Source: Clostridia bacterium (GTDB lineage: Bacteria; Bacillota; Clostridia; Christensenellales; Aristaeellaceae). Taken from it: 63,876 nucleotides of DNA. The notes below the pieces were generated by a model. That model did not search any database and was not told the DNA's origin. It saw only the letters and a list, made by a program, of their open reading frames with translations. Below, piece after piece: positions 44,587 through 52,890 of the stretch. Made by a program: the position numbers and the translations under genes. Each line of letters begins with the position of its first letter. The first letter of the stretch is position 1. The stretch lies in the NCBI GenBank assembly GCA_017550745.1, contig JAFZOG010000050.1:1-63876 (forward strand). Direction: 5' to 3'.

Positions 44587-46194
44587 ATGCCAGATAACCA
44601 TCGTGAAGATCAAGCGCCGATGCGGCCCCGCTATCCGGAAGGAGTCGAGCCGCCGGCGATCCGGCGGTTTACAGGGGACCGAGCGCCCTATCCCGATCAG
44701 GTTTATCAGCCCCAGGCACGGCCTCAGGCTGCTGCGGCAAAAAAAACGCAGAAATGGGCCCAGGGAGGCACGGAACGCAGAACACGGCATACGGCTATAT
44801 GGGCACTGGCGGCATTCGTCGCTTTCGCAGCGCTTTGCCTGCTGGGATTTTACGTGACTTCTCTTTACCAGGCATATCCTCTTTTTCGGCAAAAAGCAGC
44901 AATTTTGGCCGCGGATACCTTTTCGCAGGGGATCTGGGTGGATGGCGTCCATATCGGCGGCATGACGCGCGCTGAAGCTGAAAGCGTCCTGAACAGCCAG
45001 GCGCAGCAAACTGACGCTTCGCTGTGGATCAGGCTGCATGTGGACGGGCAAGCCTGGACGGTAACGCCCAATGAGGTGCCTTTGCGCAGGAATGTTTCAG
45101 CAGTGCTCGATACGGCTTACGCAATCGGACGCCAGGGCTCCAGAGAAACGATCGGCACGAAAACCACCCCGTTTGATTATCGCTACGCACATCTGTATCA
45201 CACCGCTTCCACGCGGGTCAATTTGTATACTTCCGTGACGTATGACCCGGAAAACGTATGGTCCTTCGTGCGCAAAGTGGAGGAGCGGGTAAACAAAACC
45301 GCGCAGGACGCGCAGGTGGCAACATTTGATTTTTCTTCCCGTTCTTTTTCATTTACGGAAGAACGCCAGGGCGCGAAGCTGGACGCGGAGGATCTGTACC
45401 GGAGGATCACGAACGCGCTGGACAGGCATGAATACACGGCAACGATCACAGCGTCTGCGATCCCGGTCCTGCCGCAGGTGACCAGGGTAGAACTGATGAA
45501 CACCTTCACCTGCGTGTCCACTTTCAAAACCAGCATGACGGGCAATGAAAAACGCAACACCAACCTGATCCTGGCCGCAAGGGCAATCAACGGCACGGTG
45601 CTTATGCCGGGGGAAACGTTTTCGTTCAATGAGGCGACAGGCCAGCGGACATCCGAAAAGGGCTATCAGCCTGCTGCGGCTATTGCGGGAGGCGCTACGA
45701 TCGAAGAGGTGGGCGGCGGCGTGTGCCAAGTGTCAAGCACGCTCTTCAACGCTGCCGCGCTGGCCAATCTTACCATCGTGGAAAGATCGCCTCACGCTTG
45801 GCCCAGCAGCTATGTGGACGCAGGCAGGGATGCCACGGTCAACTGGCCTGACCTGGATTTCAAATTCCGCAACGATAAAAACACGCCGGTTTTTCTGGTG
45901 GCTTACTGTCAGAACGGTAGTTGCAGCGTGGAGATATACGGCGCCGCCCTGGACGCCGGCATGACCATTGATTTGCTTACGAAAGTCGTGTCCGTTACTG
46001 AACCGCCGGAAATGGCGCTGTATGAAAACAATCCTTCCCTACCGCACGGAACGACGCAGGAAAAAATCAAAGCGCGGACGGGGTATGACGTGGAGACCTA
46101 TCAGGTCTTCCGCCAGAATGGGAAGGAAATCAAACGGCAGCTGCTGTGCGTTTCCCATTATCCCATGGCGCAGCAGGTCATAGAGTATAACTGA
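44587..46194 (+). CDS. VanW family membrane-anchored protein
   Basis: A 535-aa protein. A proline-rich, charged cytosolic N-terminus (about 65 residues) precedes a single membrane span (about 69-92). The external part has a putative peptidoglycan-binding (PG_binding_4-like) region, starting GIWVDGVHIGGMTRAEAESVLN. A VanW domain follows (about 320-450), with MPGETFSFNEATGQRTSEKGYQPA and GGGVCQVSSTLFNAA. VanW proteins occur in vancomycin-resistance clusters but also widely in spore-forming Clostridia, where the role is unclear. Nothing here indicates a resistance cluster. It is followed 21 bases later by a TetR-type regulator. Confidence 0.9.
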   Translation: MPDNHREDQAPMRPRYPEGVEPPAIRRFTGDRAPYPDQVYQPQARPQAAAAKKTQKWAQGGTERRTRHTAIWALAAFVAFAALCLLGFYVTSLYQAYPLFRQKAAILAADTFSQGIWVDGVHIGGMTRAEAESVLNSQAQQTDASLWIRLHVDGQAWTVTPNEVPLRRNVSAVLDTAYAIGRQGSRETIGTKTTPFDYRYAHLYHTASTRVNLYTSVTYDPENVWSFVRKVEERVNKTAQDAQVATFDFSSRSFSFTEERQGAKLDAEDLYRRITNALDRHEYTATITASAIPVLPQVTRVELMNTFTCVSTFKTSMTGNEKRNTNLILAARAINGTVLMPGETFSFNEATGQRTSEKGYQPAAAIAGGATIEEVGGGVCQVSSTLFNAAALANLTIVERSPHAWPSSYVDAGRDATVNWPDLDFKFRNDKNTPVFLVAYCQNGSCSVEIYGAALDAGMTIDLLTKVVSVTEPPEMALYENNPSLPHGTTQEKIKARTGYDVETYQVFRQNGKEIKRQLLCVSHYPMAQQVIEYN

Positions 46195-46215
46195 GAGCAA
46201 AGGAGAAAACGTACG

Positions 46216-46905
46216 ATGCTGAAGGGCGACCTAAAAAAACAGGCGATTATCGATACCGCTGAAAAACTGTTTTTTGAAAAAGGATATGTGAAAACAACCA
46301 TTCAGGATTTTCTGGAAGCACTGGATTGCAGCAAGGGCAGCTTTTACCATCATTTTGATTCCAAACTGCAGGTGCTCACGGAGCTATGCCGTCAGAAAGC
46401 GTCGGCTGGTTATGTGAAATATCAGCTTCAGCATTACAGCCAGCCGCTGGATCAGCTGAACAGCCTGATATACTGCGCCATGCCGTTCCGGGAGAACGAA
46501 GAAAAGACCCTGGCCCTGCTGATTCCTTTGACCGGAATGGCGGACGGGAAGCTGGTATTGGACGCGATCCTGGATGCCCAGAAGGAAGAGTTTTTTCCTG
46601 AAATGCGGCGCTTGCTGGAACTGCTCAAGGCAAAAGGCGACGTGTATTATACGCTGCCCATGCTGCCTGAAATTCTGTGGGATGCCTATTCCGCCGTTTA
46701 CCGCCGTTTGATGAAGGAAGCGATCTCCATCCGCCAGGGCGGTTCCACCGGAACGGCGGTACAGCTGATAGAAGCGGAACGTTTCCTCTGGGAACGGCTG
46801 CTGGACGCGCCTTTCGGTTCGATTGAGCTCATCCGCGCAGATGAAGCGCTCCTGACCATCAGCCATGCCATTTCAAGAATCAAGCGCATCGAAAACAATG
46901 AATAA
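46216..46905 (+). CDS. TetR/AcrR family transcriptional regulator
   Basis: A 229-aa regulator. The N-terminal helix-turn-helix is clear (KKQAIIDTAEKLFFEKGY, then TTIQDFLEALDCSKGSFYHHFDSK, residues 8-50). The rest is a helical ligand-binding domain with no recognisable class. AAGGAGAAAA precedes the ATG. It shares a transcript with the VanW gene and may respond to an envelope or lipid signal, but its target is unknown. Confidence 0.92.
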   Translation: MLKGDLKKQAIIDTAEKLFFEKGYVKTTIQDFLEALDCSKGSFYHHFDSKLQVLTELCRQKASAGYVKYQLQHYSQPLDQLNSLIYCAMPFRENEEKTLALLIPLTGMADGKLVLDAILDAQKEEFFPEMRRLLELLKAKGDVYYTLPMLPEILWDAYSAVYRRLMKEAISIRQGGSTGTAVQLIEAERFLWERLLDAPFGSIELIRADEALLTISHAISRIKRIENNE

Positions 46906-46931
46906 GAAAAAACCGCCGGAATACCGGCGGC
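46904..46931 (-). terminator. Terminator after the ferredoxin gene (minus strand)
   Basis: On the minus strand, GCCGCCGG, a TATT loop and CCGGCGG are followed by TTTTTTCTT. Its T-run overlaps the TetR stop on the other strand. Confidence 0.9.
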
Positions 46932-46956
46932 TCAATCCTTTCAGCGGTGTGGCGGA

Positions 46957-47127
46957 TTATTCTTGAGCGGGAGCGCCAACGGGGCAGGTTTCAGCGCAAA
47001 CGCCGCATTCAATGCACTTATCGGCATCGATGATGTACTTGCCGTCGCCTTCAGAAATCGCTTCCTGGGGGCATTCCGCAGCGCAGGCGCCGCAAGCGAT
47101 GCATTCGTCAGAAATCTTGTAAGCCAT
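46957..47127 (-). CDS. 2[4Fe-4S] ferredoxin, 56 aa
   Basis: A clostridial-type ferredoxin. The frame is short but unmistakable: CIACGACAAECP at residues 9-20 and CIECGVCAETCP at 38-49 each supply four cysteines for a cubane cluster. GGAGGTG lies 7 bases before the ATG. Codons are strongly biased, as expected for an abundant electron carrier. It carries low-potential electrons between enzymes such as pyruvate:ferredoxin oxidoreductase, hydrogenase and the NfnAB complex encoded later in this window. It has its own promoter (47171-47199) and terminator. Confidence 0.97.
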   Translation of the reverse strand: MAYKISDECIACGACAAECPQEAISEGDGKYIIDADKCIECGVCAETCPVGAPAQE

Positions 47128-47170
47128 ATAATTGCACCTCCATGATTGATCGTGTTTTCACGTCATGTGT

Positions 47171-47199
47171 ATCATATCATTATCTGAAAAACATTGCAA
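47171..47199 (-). promoter_or_regulatory. Ferredoxin promoter
   Basis: On the minus strand, TTGCAA, a 17-nt spacer and TATGAT, 44 bases before the start. The rest of the gap up to 47381 is very AT-rich. It holds an AGACAAAAA / TTTTTGTCT inverted repeat (47334-47373), possibly the end of the transpeptidase transcript. Confidence 0.75.
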
Positions 47200-47381
47200 G
47201 TACGGAAAGATATATTTGTATTATTTGCATAAAATGTATATATAGTATTCATATATTATTATCATTAGTATCCGCTTACTAATGGAGTTTTCTTTTGCTT
47301 TCATGTAAATTACGGTTATGAATAGACCAATAGAGACAAAAAATAAGACAGAATAACACCCGGCTTTTTGTCTGATATAGA

Positions 47382-49115
47382 CTACTGATACAGATCAGGG
47401 TTTTCCAGTTGATTCATCGCGTCGATTTGGGACTTTCTGAGCAGCGTTGTGCATTTGGAGCAAGGCGTCAGTTTGGCAAAATCCCCTTCCTCCAATTCTC
47501 CGTAGGTGAAGGGTGTCAAAGGGAGGTAACGGTCCCGCACGCCTGGGCAATACTGATTTTCATGATAATACTTGCCGCCAACAGGATTATAGTAAAGCTC
47601 ATAATCATCCGCTACGGGATAAGGGCGGATGCGGCCTGTATCGTCCCAGATGAGCACTTTGGTGTTTTTGGTGATATGGTCCCACAGCCACTTGATATTC
47701 TGTCCGTTCTCGTTCGCGGCCTTCTGCACGCGGATGCAGCCGTGGCTGGCCTTTCTTCCCAAAAACTTGAGGGTAGAGGAGTAGTCGCGGCGGGAAGGTT
47801 CTGTATCGTTGTTTCCAATATAAGGCACCTCATGAATGGCGCAGCCGCCATTGATGCGCATCCCGTAAGCGCACCAGAGGTTTCCCGCTGGAAAACCGCC
47901 CATTTTGCTGATCATTACGTATTCGCCGGAAGGCGTTTCGTTCCAGGACTGGGTCGCGTTATTAAGGCCGGTGGACACCAGCAGTGTGCCGATACACTTG
48001 CCTTCGGAGAAGATATACAAAGTTTGGTTCAGCTTATCGATCAGCAGGGCGTAGTCTGTCTTTGGCGTAACAGTACGCAGCAGGGAGGTTTTTACATAGC
48101 CCTGGATCAGGTCGTCCGTCACACCGTAGCCTCGGCGGCTTGCGCAGTCGGGGCCGTAGGAGGAATTGTAGGCTTCCACCAGTGTCCAGCCGTTGTCCAG
48201 GGTTTCAAGGACATGCACGCCTTGGGAGGCGTAGGTGATTTCTCCCACCACGTTGTCTTTTTTCTGAGAATCATCCGGCGTTTTCCGCAGGCGATAAACC
48301 AGCGTCTGGTTGCCGTCGATCACCGTCATGGGCTGCATCATGATTTCCCACAAGGCCGCTTCGTTCAGATCACCGATGGGATATGTCCAGTAATTGTTTT
48401 CATTCTCCTTTGGCGTGTTTGCGGTTGGGAGGATTGTCCGGGCCGGCATTTTTTGCGCGGAGGCAGCCGTATAAATCAGCGTCAGCTGCATTTGCCTGGC
48501 TGTGCTGGAAAAGCCTTCGCCGTTTGTAAGAACAAATTGAAGGGTATAAACGCCGGAGCCCAGGAAAGCACCGCCGACGGAACAGTTCCATTGCAATTCT
48601 GTTTCACCGGCTTGAACAGGCGCTGCCATAGCCTCCTGCCATGCGCCGCTTTCATCCCTGACCCGAAGACTCAATGTTCCTTCCTCGTTGGCGGTTACGG
48701 CGAAAGCCCAGTCGCCGCCGCATTCCGCGCTGTCATCCGCGGCAATGTTCAGGATGCGCGGGCTGGGCTGGCCGATCCTGACAGGGCGGCTGACTTCGCG
48801 CTCGGAAATGCTGATGGACAGGGAATAATCGCCTGCCGCGATGGGTTCCCCATCGGTGTCCATTCCGTCCCAGGTCAGATGGTTTTCACCTTCCGACACT
48901 GCGATGGAGTCACGGATCGTAACGGCAGCTTGGCCGTCAGAATCTTTTAATATTAAAACGCCTTTTCCTGTCAGCGGTGAATAAAAACTGACACGCTCCA
49001 CTTTCCCTGGGTAGATGACGTCCGGAGCAACGGTAAAGGCCAATTCCTCCGCCATCGCCATACATGGAAGCAGGAAAAAAAGGAAAATTAGAAGAAAAGC
49101 CTGTCTGCGGTTCAT
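47382..49115 (-). CDS. Secreted L,D-transpeptidase with Ig-like N-terminal domains
   Basis: A 577-aa exported protein. The ATG at 49115 is chosen because AAGGAG lies before it and a signal peptide follows (RRQAFLLIFLFFLLPCMAMA). Two FlgD/Ig-like sandwiches (about 25-205) precede an SH3-like stretch. A YkuD domain (about 355-490) has the catalytic cysteine in ASHGCIRVQ and the upstream GGCAIHEVP histidine. YkuD enzymes form 3-3 peptidoglycan cross-links or attach proteins. The C-terminus has a separate cysteine-containing tail (YYHENQYCPGVRDRYLP and CSKC), seen in other secreted clostridial wall proteins. Confidence 0.92.
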   Translation of the reverse strand: MNRRQAFLLIFLFFLLPCMAMAEELAFTVAPDVIYPGKVERVSFYSPLTGKGVLILKDSDGQAAVTIRDSIAVSEGENHLTWDGMDTDGEPIAAGDYSLSISISEREVSRPVRIGQPSPRILNIAADDSAECGGDWAFAVTANEEGTLSLRVRDESGAWQEAMAAPVQAGETELQWNCSVGGAFLGSGVYTLQFVLTNGEGFSSTARQMQLTLIYTAASAQKMPARTILPTANTPKENENNYWTYPIGDLNEAALWEIMMQPMTVIDGNQTLVYRLRKTPDDSQKKDNVVGEITYASQGVHVLETLDNGWTLVEAYNSSYGPDCASRRGYGVTDDLIQGYVKTSLLRTVTPKTDYALLIDKLNQTLYIFSEGKCIGTLLVSTGLNNATQSWNETPSGEYVMISKMGGFPAGNLWCAYGMRINGGCAIHEVPYIGNNDTEPSRRDYSSTLKFLGRKASHGCIRVQKAANENGQNIKWLWDHITKNTKVLIWDDTGRIRPYPVADDYELYYNPVGGKYYHENQYCPGVRDRYLPLTPFTYGELEEGDFAKLTPCSKCTTLLRKSQIDAMNQLENPDLYQ

Positions 49116-49227
49116 TTCAAAGCTCCTTGGAATAGAAAAAATGATTGGAAACACGCTTATCTTGGCATGTTTCCCCAAGGATGTCAAGCTCAATTTGTAA
49201 CAAAAATGTAAATCTTTTATAATTGTT

Positions 49228-49256
49228 TTGCCTTTTTTTCCAACCGCTGATATAAT
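49228..49256 (+). promoter_or_regulatory. Promoter for the rhodanese-thioredoxin gene
   Basis: TTGCCT, a 17-nt spacer and TATAAT, 66 bases before the ATG. Confidence 0.75.
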
Positions 49257-49322
49257 GTTCAACAGCAGAGAGACAACCGCCCTGCTCCTGAAATTTCAAA
49301 AGCTGCCTGAGGTAATGTATCT

Positions 49323-50183
49323 ATGTTAAAGAAAATTGCGCTGTTCATTGCGATCCTGAGCCTGGTCGCCTCTGTCAATGCCGGCTTTTCTGAACGCAGA
49401 AAAAACCTGATTTCTCCGGAAAACCTGCATACGCTGGTAGATGACAGCTTCTTTGTGAATATTATCGACCTGCGCAGCAAGGAAAAATACGACGCGGGGC
49501 ATATCCCGCAGGCTGTCTGTTTTCCGTTGAACGAGCTGAAATCAATGATTCAGGATCTTATTGACAACGGGTTTTCCGTGGTGACATCGCAGGTGATCGT
49601 ATACGGCGAAACGGAGCAGGAGGGGATTGACGGAGCCGAGATCCTTGTCAGCTTCGGTTTTACGAACGTCTGGCGCCTGGAAAGCATCGACATCTGGGGC
49701 GGCGTCATTGTTTCTACGGAAGATGAAATGCGCCCGCTGAACAATCTGAACACGATTGACCTGTACGGAAACAAAGTGGATTCCAACGTTTTAAGCGGAC
49801 ACAAGCTGACGCTGATTAACATCTGGGCGACATATTACTCCGCGTGTATGGAAGAAATCACGGTGCTTGGACAACTGGCCAGGGAAATGGAACAGGAAGG
49901 CGTGCAGGTCATCGGACTGCTCAGCGATGTTGTGGGAGCAACGTTCGAGCCGGATCCCGATGTGCTGAGCTACGCGAAGGAGATCCTTGAAAACGCGCAG
50001 GCGGATTATATCAATCTCGTTCCGTCCAAGGACATCTATATCAAAGTGATCGGCCAGATTACCGCGATCCCGACTTCGTTCTTTGTGGATGAAAGCGGGA
50101 TGGTCGTTGGCCGCGTATATCCGGGAGCTTACTCCTACGACGAATGGAAATCGTTTATTCTGGAAACCTTGCATCAATTGTAA
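49323..50183 (+). CDS. Exported rhodanese-like / thioredoxin-like fusion protein
   Basis: A 286-aa protein with an N-terminal signal peptide or anchor (about 1-20). Residues 30-135 form a rhodanese domain (VNIIDLRSKEKYDAGHIPQAVCFPLNEL). The usual catalytic cysteine loop reads VIVYGETEQEG, with no Cys. Residues 145-286 form a TlpA/ResA-like thioredoxin domain (LINIWATYYSACMEE, then AIPTSFFVDESGMVVGR with the cis-Pro). The expected CxxC is reduced to a single Cys175. Both enzymatic centres are therefore altered. It may have become a binding or structural protein, or use one cysteine in mixed disulfides. A terminator follows. Confidence 0.87.
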   Translation: MLKKIALFIAILSLVASVNAGFSERRKNLISPENLHTLVDDSFFVNIIDLRSKEKYDAGHIPQAVCFPLNELKSMIQDLIDNGFSVVTSQVIVYGETEQEGIDGAEILVSFGFTNVWRLESIDIWGGVIVSTEDEMRPLNNLNTIDLYGNKVDSNVLSGHKLTLINIWATYYSACMEEITVLGQLAREMEQEGVQVIGLLSDVVGATFEPDPDVLSYAKEILENAQADYINLVPSKDIYIKVIGQITAIPTSFFVDESGMVVGRVYPGAYSYDEWKSFILETLHQL

Positions 50184-50208
50184 TCATGCCGGCCAAACGC
50201 TGGGAAAG

Positions 50209-50240
50209 CTTCGGGGAAGTTGATTTCTCCGAAGTTTTTT
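50209..50240 (+). terminator. Terminator after the rhodanese-thioredoxin gene
   Basis: A 10-bp stem (CTTCGGGGAA / TTCTCCGAAG, one wobble) and TTTTTT tail. Confidence 0.88.
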
Positions 50241-50323
50241 CATGCTTTAATCGGAAAACAGGGTATGGGAAACGAAAAGAACGACATTATTCCTGGTAAA
50301 GTATAAATCGGGCTTCACGGCGC

Positions 50324-50352
50324 TTGACAATCATGCCAAATAAGTATAAAAT
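50324..50352 (+). promoter_or_regulatory. Promoter of the pilin-like operon
   Basis: A perfect TTGACA, a 17-nt spacer and TAAAAT. This is the only clear promoter before a run of about nine genes ending at 56741. Confidence 0.85.
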
Positions 50353-50358
50353 TTGAAA

Positions 50359-50507
50359 GAAATTAGGTTTTTCCCATCTTTGGAAAAGTGGTTGATTGTT
50401 GCTTTTTCAGAACCAAAAGCCGGAAAAAGCGGATAAAACCTGATTCGGCAAAGTATTGCCATAATGATCGGATCATCCGGCACGGACGGAAAGAAAGCGC
50501 ATGTATC
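50359..50507 (+). other. Structured leader of the pilin-like operon
   Basis: About 150 bases separate the promoter from the first likely start. Three short hairpins are visible: GCTTTTTC with GGAAAAAGC, GGCAA with TTGCC, and ATGATC with GATCAT. It does not match the c-di-GMP-I or purine riboswitch motifs that I know. Confidence 0.45.
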
Positions 50508-50777
50508 ATGTTTAGTTTAACACCAAGACAGGACGGCGCTTTCAAAAGCGGGAAGGAAACCATTTTGAACGCTGATGATAGAAAGGACGTAAAGGCTGCG
50601 TTCGAAGCGGTTCACGCTCTGAAAGGCGCTGTCGGCAATCTGTCCCTTACGCCTCTTTATCCGTCGCTCTGCGAAATGACAGAATTGGTTCACGCCGCTC
50701 AGACCACGCCCGATACAGACGCCGTTTATTCCCGGATATGCCGGGCTTCGGATCAGTTCCAGACATTAACGGATTAA
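50508..50777 (+). CDS. HPt-domain phosphotransfer protein
   Basis: A small protein, 89 aa if it starts at ATG 50508; the frame is open further upstream (ATG or GTG possible from 50388). The motif EAVHALKGAVGNLSLTPLY, with His36 as candidate phosphoacceptor, is the HPt signature (H-x-L-K-G followed by N and L). The rest is a helical bundle. HPt proteins pass phosphate between histidine kinases and response regulators. No kinase is nearby. It is followed 42 bases later by the SARP-type regulator, suggesting the two form an input module for the operon. No strong ribosome site is visible, so the start is uncertain. Confidence 0.72.
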   Translation: MFSLTPRQDGAFKSGKETILNADDRKDVKAAFEAVHALKGAVGNLSLTPLYPSLCEMTELVHAAQTTPDTDAVYSRICRASDQFQTLTD

Positions 50778-50819
50778 CCTGCTTGCATCACCTGCCAGCG
50801 CTTTGTAGAGGAGATACGA

Positions 50820-52019
50820 ATGGAACACATCGTTCAAATCAGATTATTGGGAGATTTTGACATTCTGGTCAACGGAGTACGTCAGGACAATCTTGCTGCA
50901 AAAAGCAGAAAAGGCGTTAGCCTGATGGAATACCTGATTCTTCAGCGGGGGCGGCCGGTGCCGGTTCAGCGCCTGATTCGTGAGCTTTGGAACGGCAAAC
51001 GCTATGAAAGCCCGGAAAGCGCGCTTAAGACCATGGTAAGCCGGTTCCGTGCATTGCTCAACAGCATTTATCCCGGACTTGGCGGATGCATCGTATCTGA
51101 ACAGGGCGCTTATCGGTGGATCAGCGGCGCAACGGTGCATGTGGACGTTCTGGATATGCTGGAGCTGCTTGAAAGTGTGCACGCCGATTCTACCAGAGAA
51201 GAACGGATCAAATGCTATCAGCGGGTGCTGGAACTGTATCAGGGCGATTTGTTTCAGACGGGGGATATCTGCAACAGCGCGATGCAGGTGAGTTGGCTTC
51301 ATCGGGAATTTCTTCACGCCATGTACGCATGGATTGAGCTTTTGAAGGAAACAGAAGAGTACGAGGAAATCTGCAACATATGCCGGAAAGCAAGCCAGGT
51401 GGACGAACTGGACGAGCAGCTGCATATCGAATTGATCCGGGCAATGGTGAAGATGAATTATACCTCCGAAGCGATCAAGGAGTATAAGCATGTTCCACAT
51501 ATTGAGCAGATGCTTCCGGAAACAGGGCTTGAGAAGAATATCAGCAAGGATTATCAGCAGTTAATGCACACCGGTGATTTGGTCACCCAAAGGCTGAACA
51601 TGATCCGCGAGGAATTGATGAACGAAGGCACGGAGCAGGCGGGCCCGTTTTTTTGTGATTACAATGCATTCAAAGAATTTTGCTGTATCCAGAGACGCAC
51701 AATGGAACGGCTTGGGTCGACCATGTTTCTGGGCATCATAATGATCAGCAATTCGGAAGACACAATCAGTTCAGTTGCCAGGGAAAGCGCTATGGCTGCG
51801 CTATGCGAAATCATCCGGGATAACTTACGGAAAGGAGACATCGTCACCCGCGTTGCTCCCGTCATTATTGCCATGCTTCTGCCAACGGTAAGCTATAACA
51901 GCGGTGGAATGGTCATAGATCGGATCGAAAAACTGTTCTACGAAGAATTTCCCAGCAGGGCGATTATTCTCAGCTCCCGCATTGCTCCTCTGGGCGGCAG
52001 TATCACGGAACAGAAATAA
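50820..52019 (+). CDS. SARP/BTAD-type regulator with degenerate GGDEF-like C-terminus
   Basis: A 399-aa transcription factor. Residues 1-95 form an OmpR-like winged helix (IRLLGDFDILVNG, RKGVSLMEYLILQRGRPV, ALKTMVSRFRALL). Residues 105-245 are the helical BTAD domain typical of SARP activators (YQGDLF, EYEEICNICRKASQVDELDEQLHIELIRAMVKM). The C-terminus (about 285-395) reads like a GGDEF fold that has lost its active site: IIRDNLRKGDIVTRVAPVIIAMLLP, where GG(D/E)EF should follow R. So it cannot make c-di-GMP but might sense a nucleotide or dimerise. GAGGAGA precedes the ATG. It is a good candidate for the operon's own activator. Confidence 0.83.
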   Translation: MEHIVQIRLLGDFDILVNGVRQDNLAAKSRKGVSLMEYLILQRGRPVPVQRLIRELWNGKRYESPESALKTMVSRFRALLNSIYPGLGGCIVSEQGAYRWISGATVHVDVLDMLELLESVHADSTREERIKCYQRVLELYQGDLFQTGDICNSAMQVSWLHREFLHAMYAWIELLKETEEYEEICNICRKASQVDELDEQLHIELIRAMVKMNYTSEAIKEYKHVPHIEQMLPETGLEKNISKDYQQLMHTGDLVTQRLNMIREELMNEGTEQAGPFFCDYNAFKEFCCIQRRTMERLGSTMFLGIIMISNSEDTISSVARESAMAALCEIIRDNLRKGDIVTRVAPVIIAMLLPTVSYNSGGMVIDRIEKLFYEEFPSRAIILSSRIAPLGGSITEQK

Positions 52020-52058
52020 ATAAAAGCATCGACAGCCGAAGAAGGAAGAACGTGAACC

Positions 52059-52828
52059 GTGGTGAGACGAAAAATCCTTCTGTATGCGCTTTTGGTGCTT
52101 ACAGCCGCCGGCATGATCATCATGGCGGGCACAGCCTTTGGTGATGCGAAATGGCCGCAGTCAAGCGAAAGCGGAGAAAAGACCAGCAGCAAACTGAAAG
52201 TGGATGTTGGCAATGCCAGCGAGGGATACTTTATGGCAGCCGTCACTTCAAAGAGCAAGCATAAAATGAAGCTGCGCGTGGAAAAAGACGGGACTACACT
52301 GACCTACGATCTGAATATATCCGGTACATACGAGGTGTTTCCGTTCCAGCTGGGCAGCGGTTCTTATGAGTTGTCTTTATGGGAAAACGTGTCCGGGAAA
52401 AAGTATTCGGCAGCCGGAAAGATCAAAGTGAATGTTAAGCTCAAGCGAGAGGACGGGGCTTTCCTATATCCAAACCAATATGTGAATTACCGGAAGAACG
52501 ACCAGGTGGTCGGGATGTCGCTCAAGGTATGCAGGGATAAAGAAGGCAAGGAAGCGTATACGGCCATCAAGCAATACATTGTCGAAAACTTCCGCTATGA
52601 CTATATCAAGGCGGCGACGATCCAGCCCAGCGAGCTTCCGGATATTGAAAGCTGTTTTTCTTCCAAGAGCGGGGTGTGCCAGGATCTTTCCGCGGTGATG
52701 GTCAGCATGCTGAGGGTGCAGGGGATCCCCGCGCGCCTGGTGATCGGTTATGCGGATAAGATCTATCATGCCTGGGTCGTAACCGAGGTTGAAGGAAAAA
52801 AATACTGTTTGATCCGCAGCCGCTGTAA
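52059..52828 (+). CDS. Transglutaminase-like exported protein, with a -1 frame shift at a slippery site
   Basis: A membrane-anchored protein (hydrophobic segment 6-27), with a beta-sandwich region near 45-128 and a transglutaminase-like core from about 165. Cys207 (SGVCQDLSAVM) and His237 (IYHAWV) are present. In the simple frame the protein runs on to 52910 (283 aa) and has no catalytic Asp. At 52796-52802 the sequence is A AAA AAA in exact slippery phase (GGA AAA AAA TAC). Slipping back one base reads I-L-F-D-P-Q-P-L then TAA at 52826, placing Asp252 15 residues after the His as the fold requires. The shifted product is 256 aa. Coordinates given are for the shifted form. A 1-base deletion or homopolymer error would look the same. 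Confidence 0.75.
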
Positions 52829-52890
52829 ATCATACGAAAAACGCGTCAAATTATTCCGTAGAGCGTTATTACTGACAGGCGGAAATAACG

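Noticed and set aside
44587-46905. Vancomycin-resistance cluster suggested by VanW
   Set aside because: No VanH, VanA/B, VanX or two-component genes are nearby; VanW-family proteins are common in Clostridia.
46963-47145. A 60-aa frame on the plus strand
   Set aside because: It is the shadow of the minus-strand ferredoxin gene.
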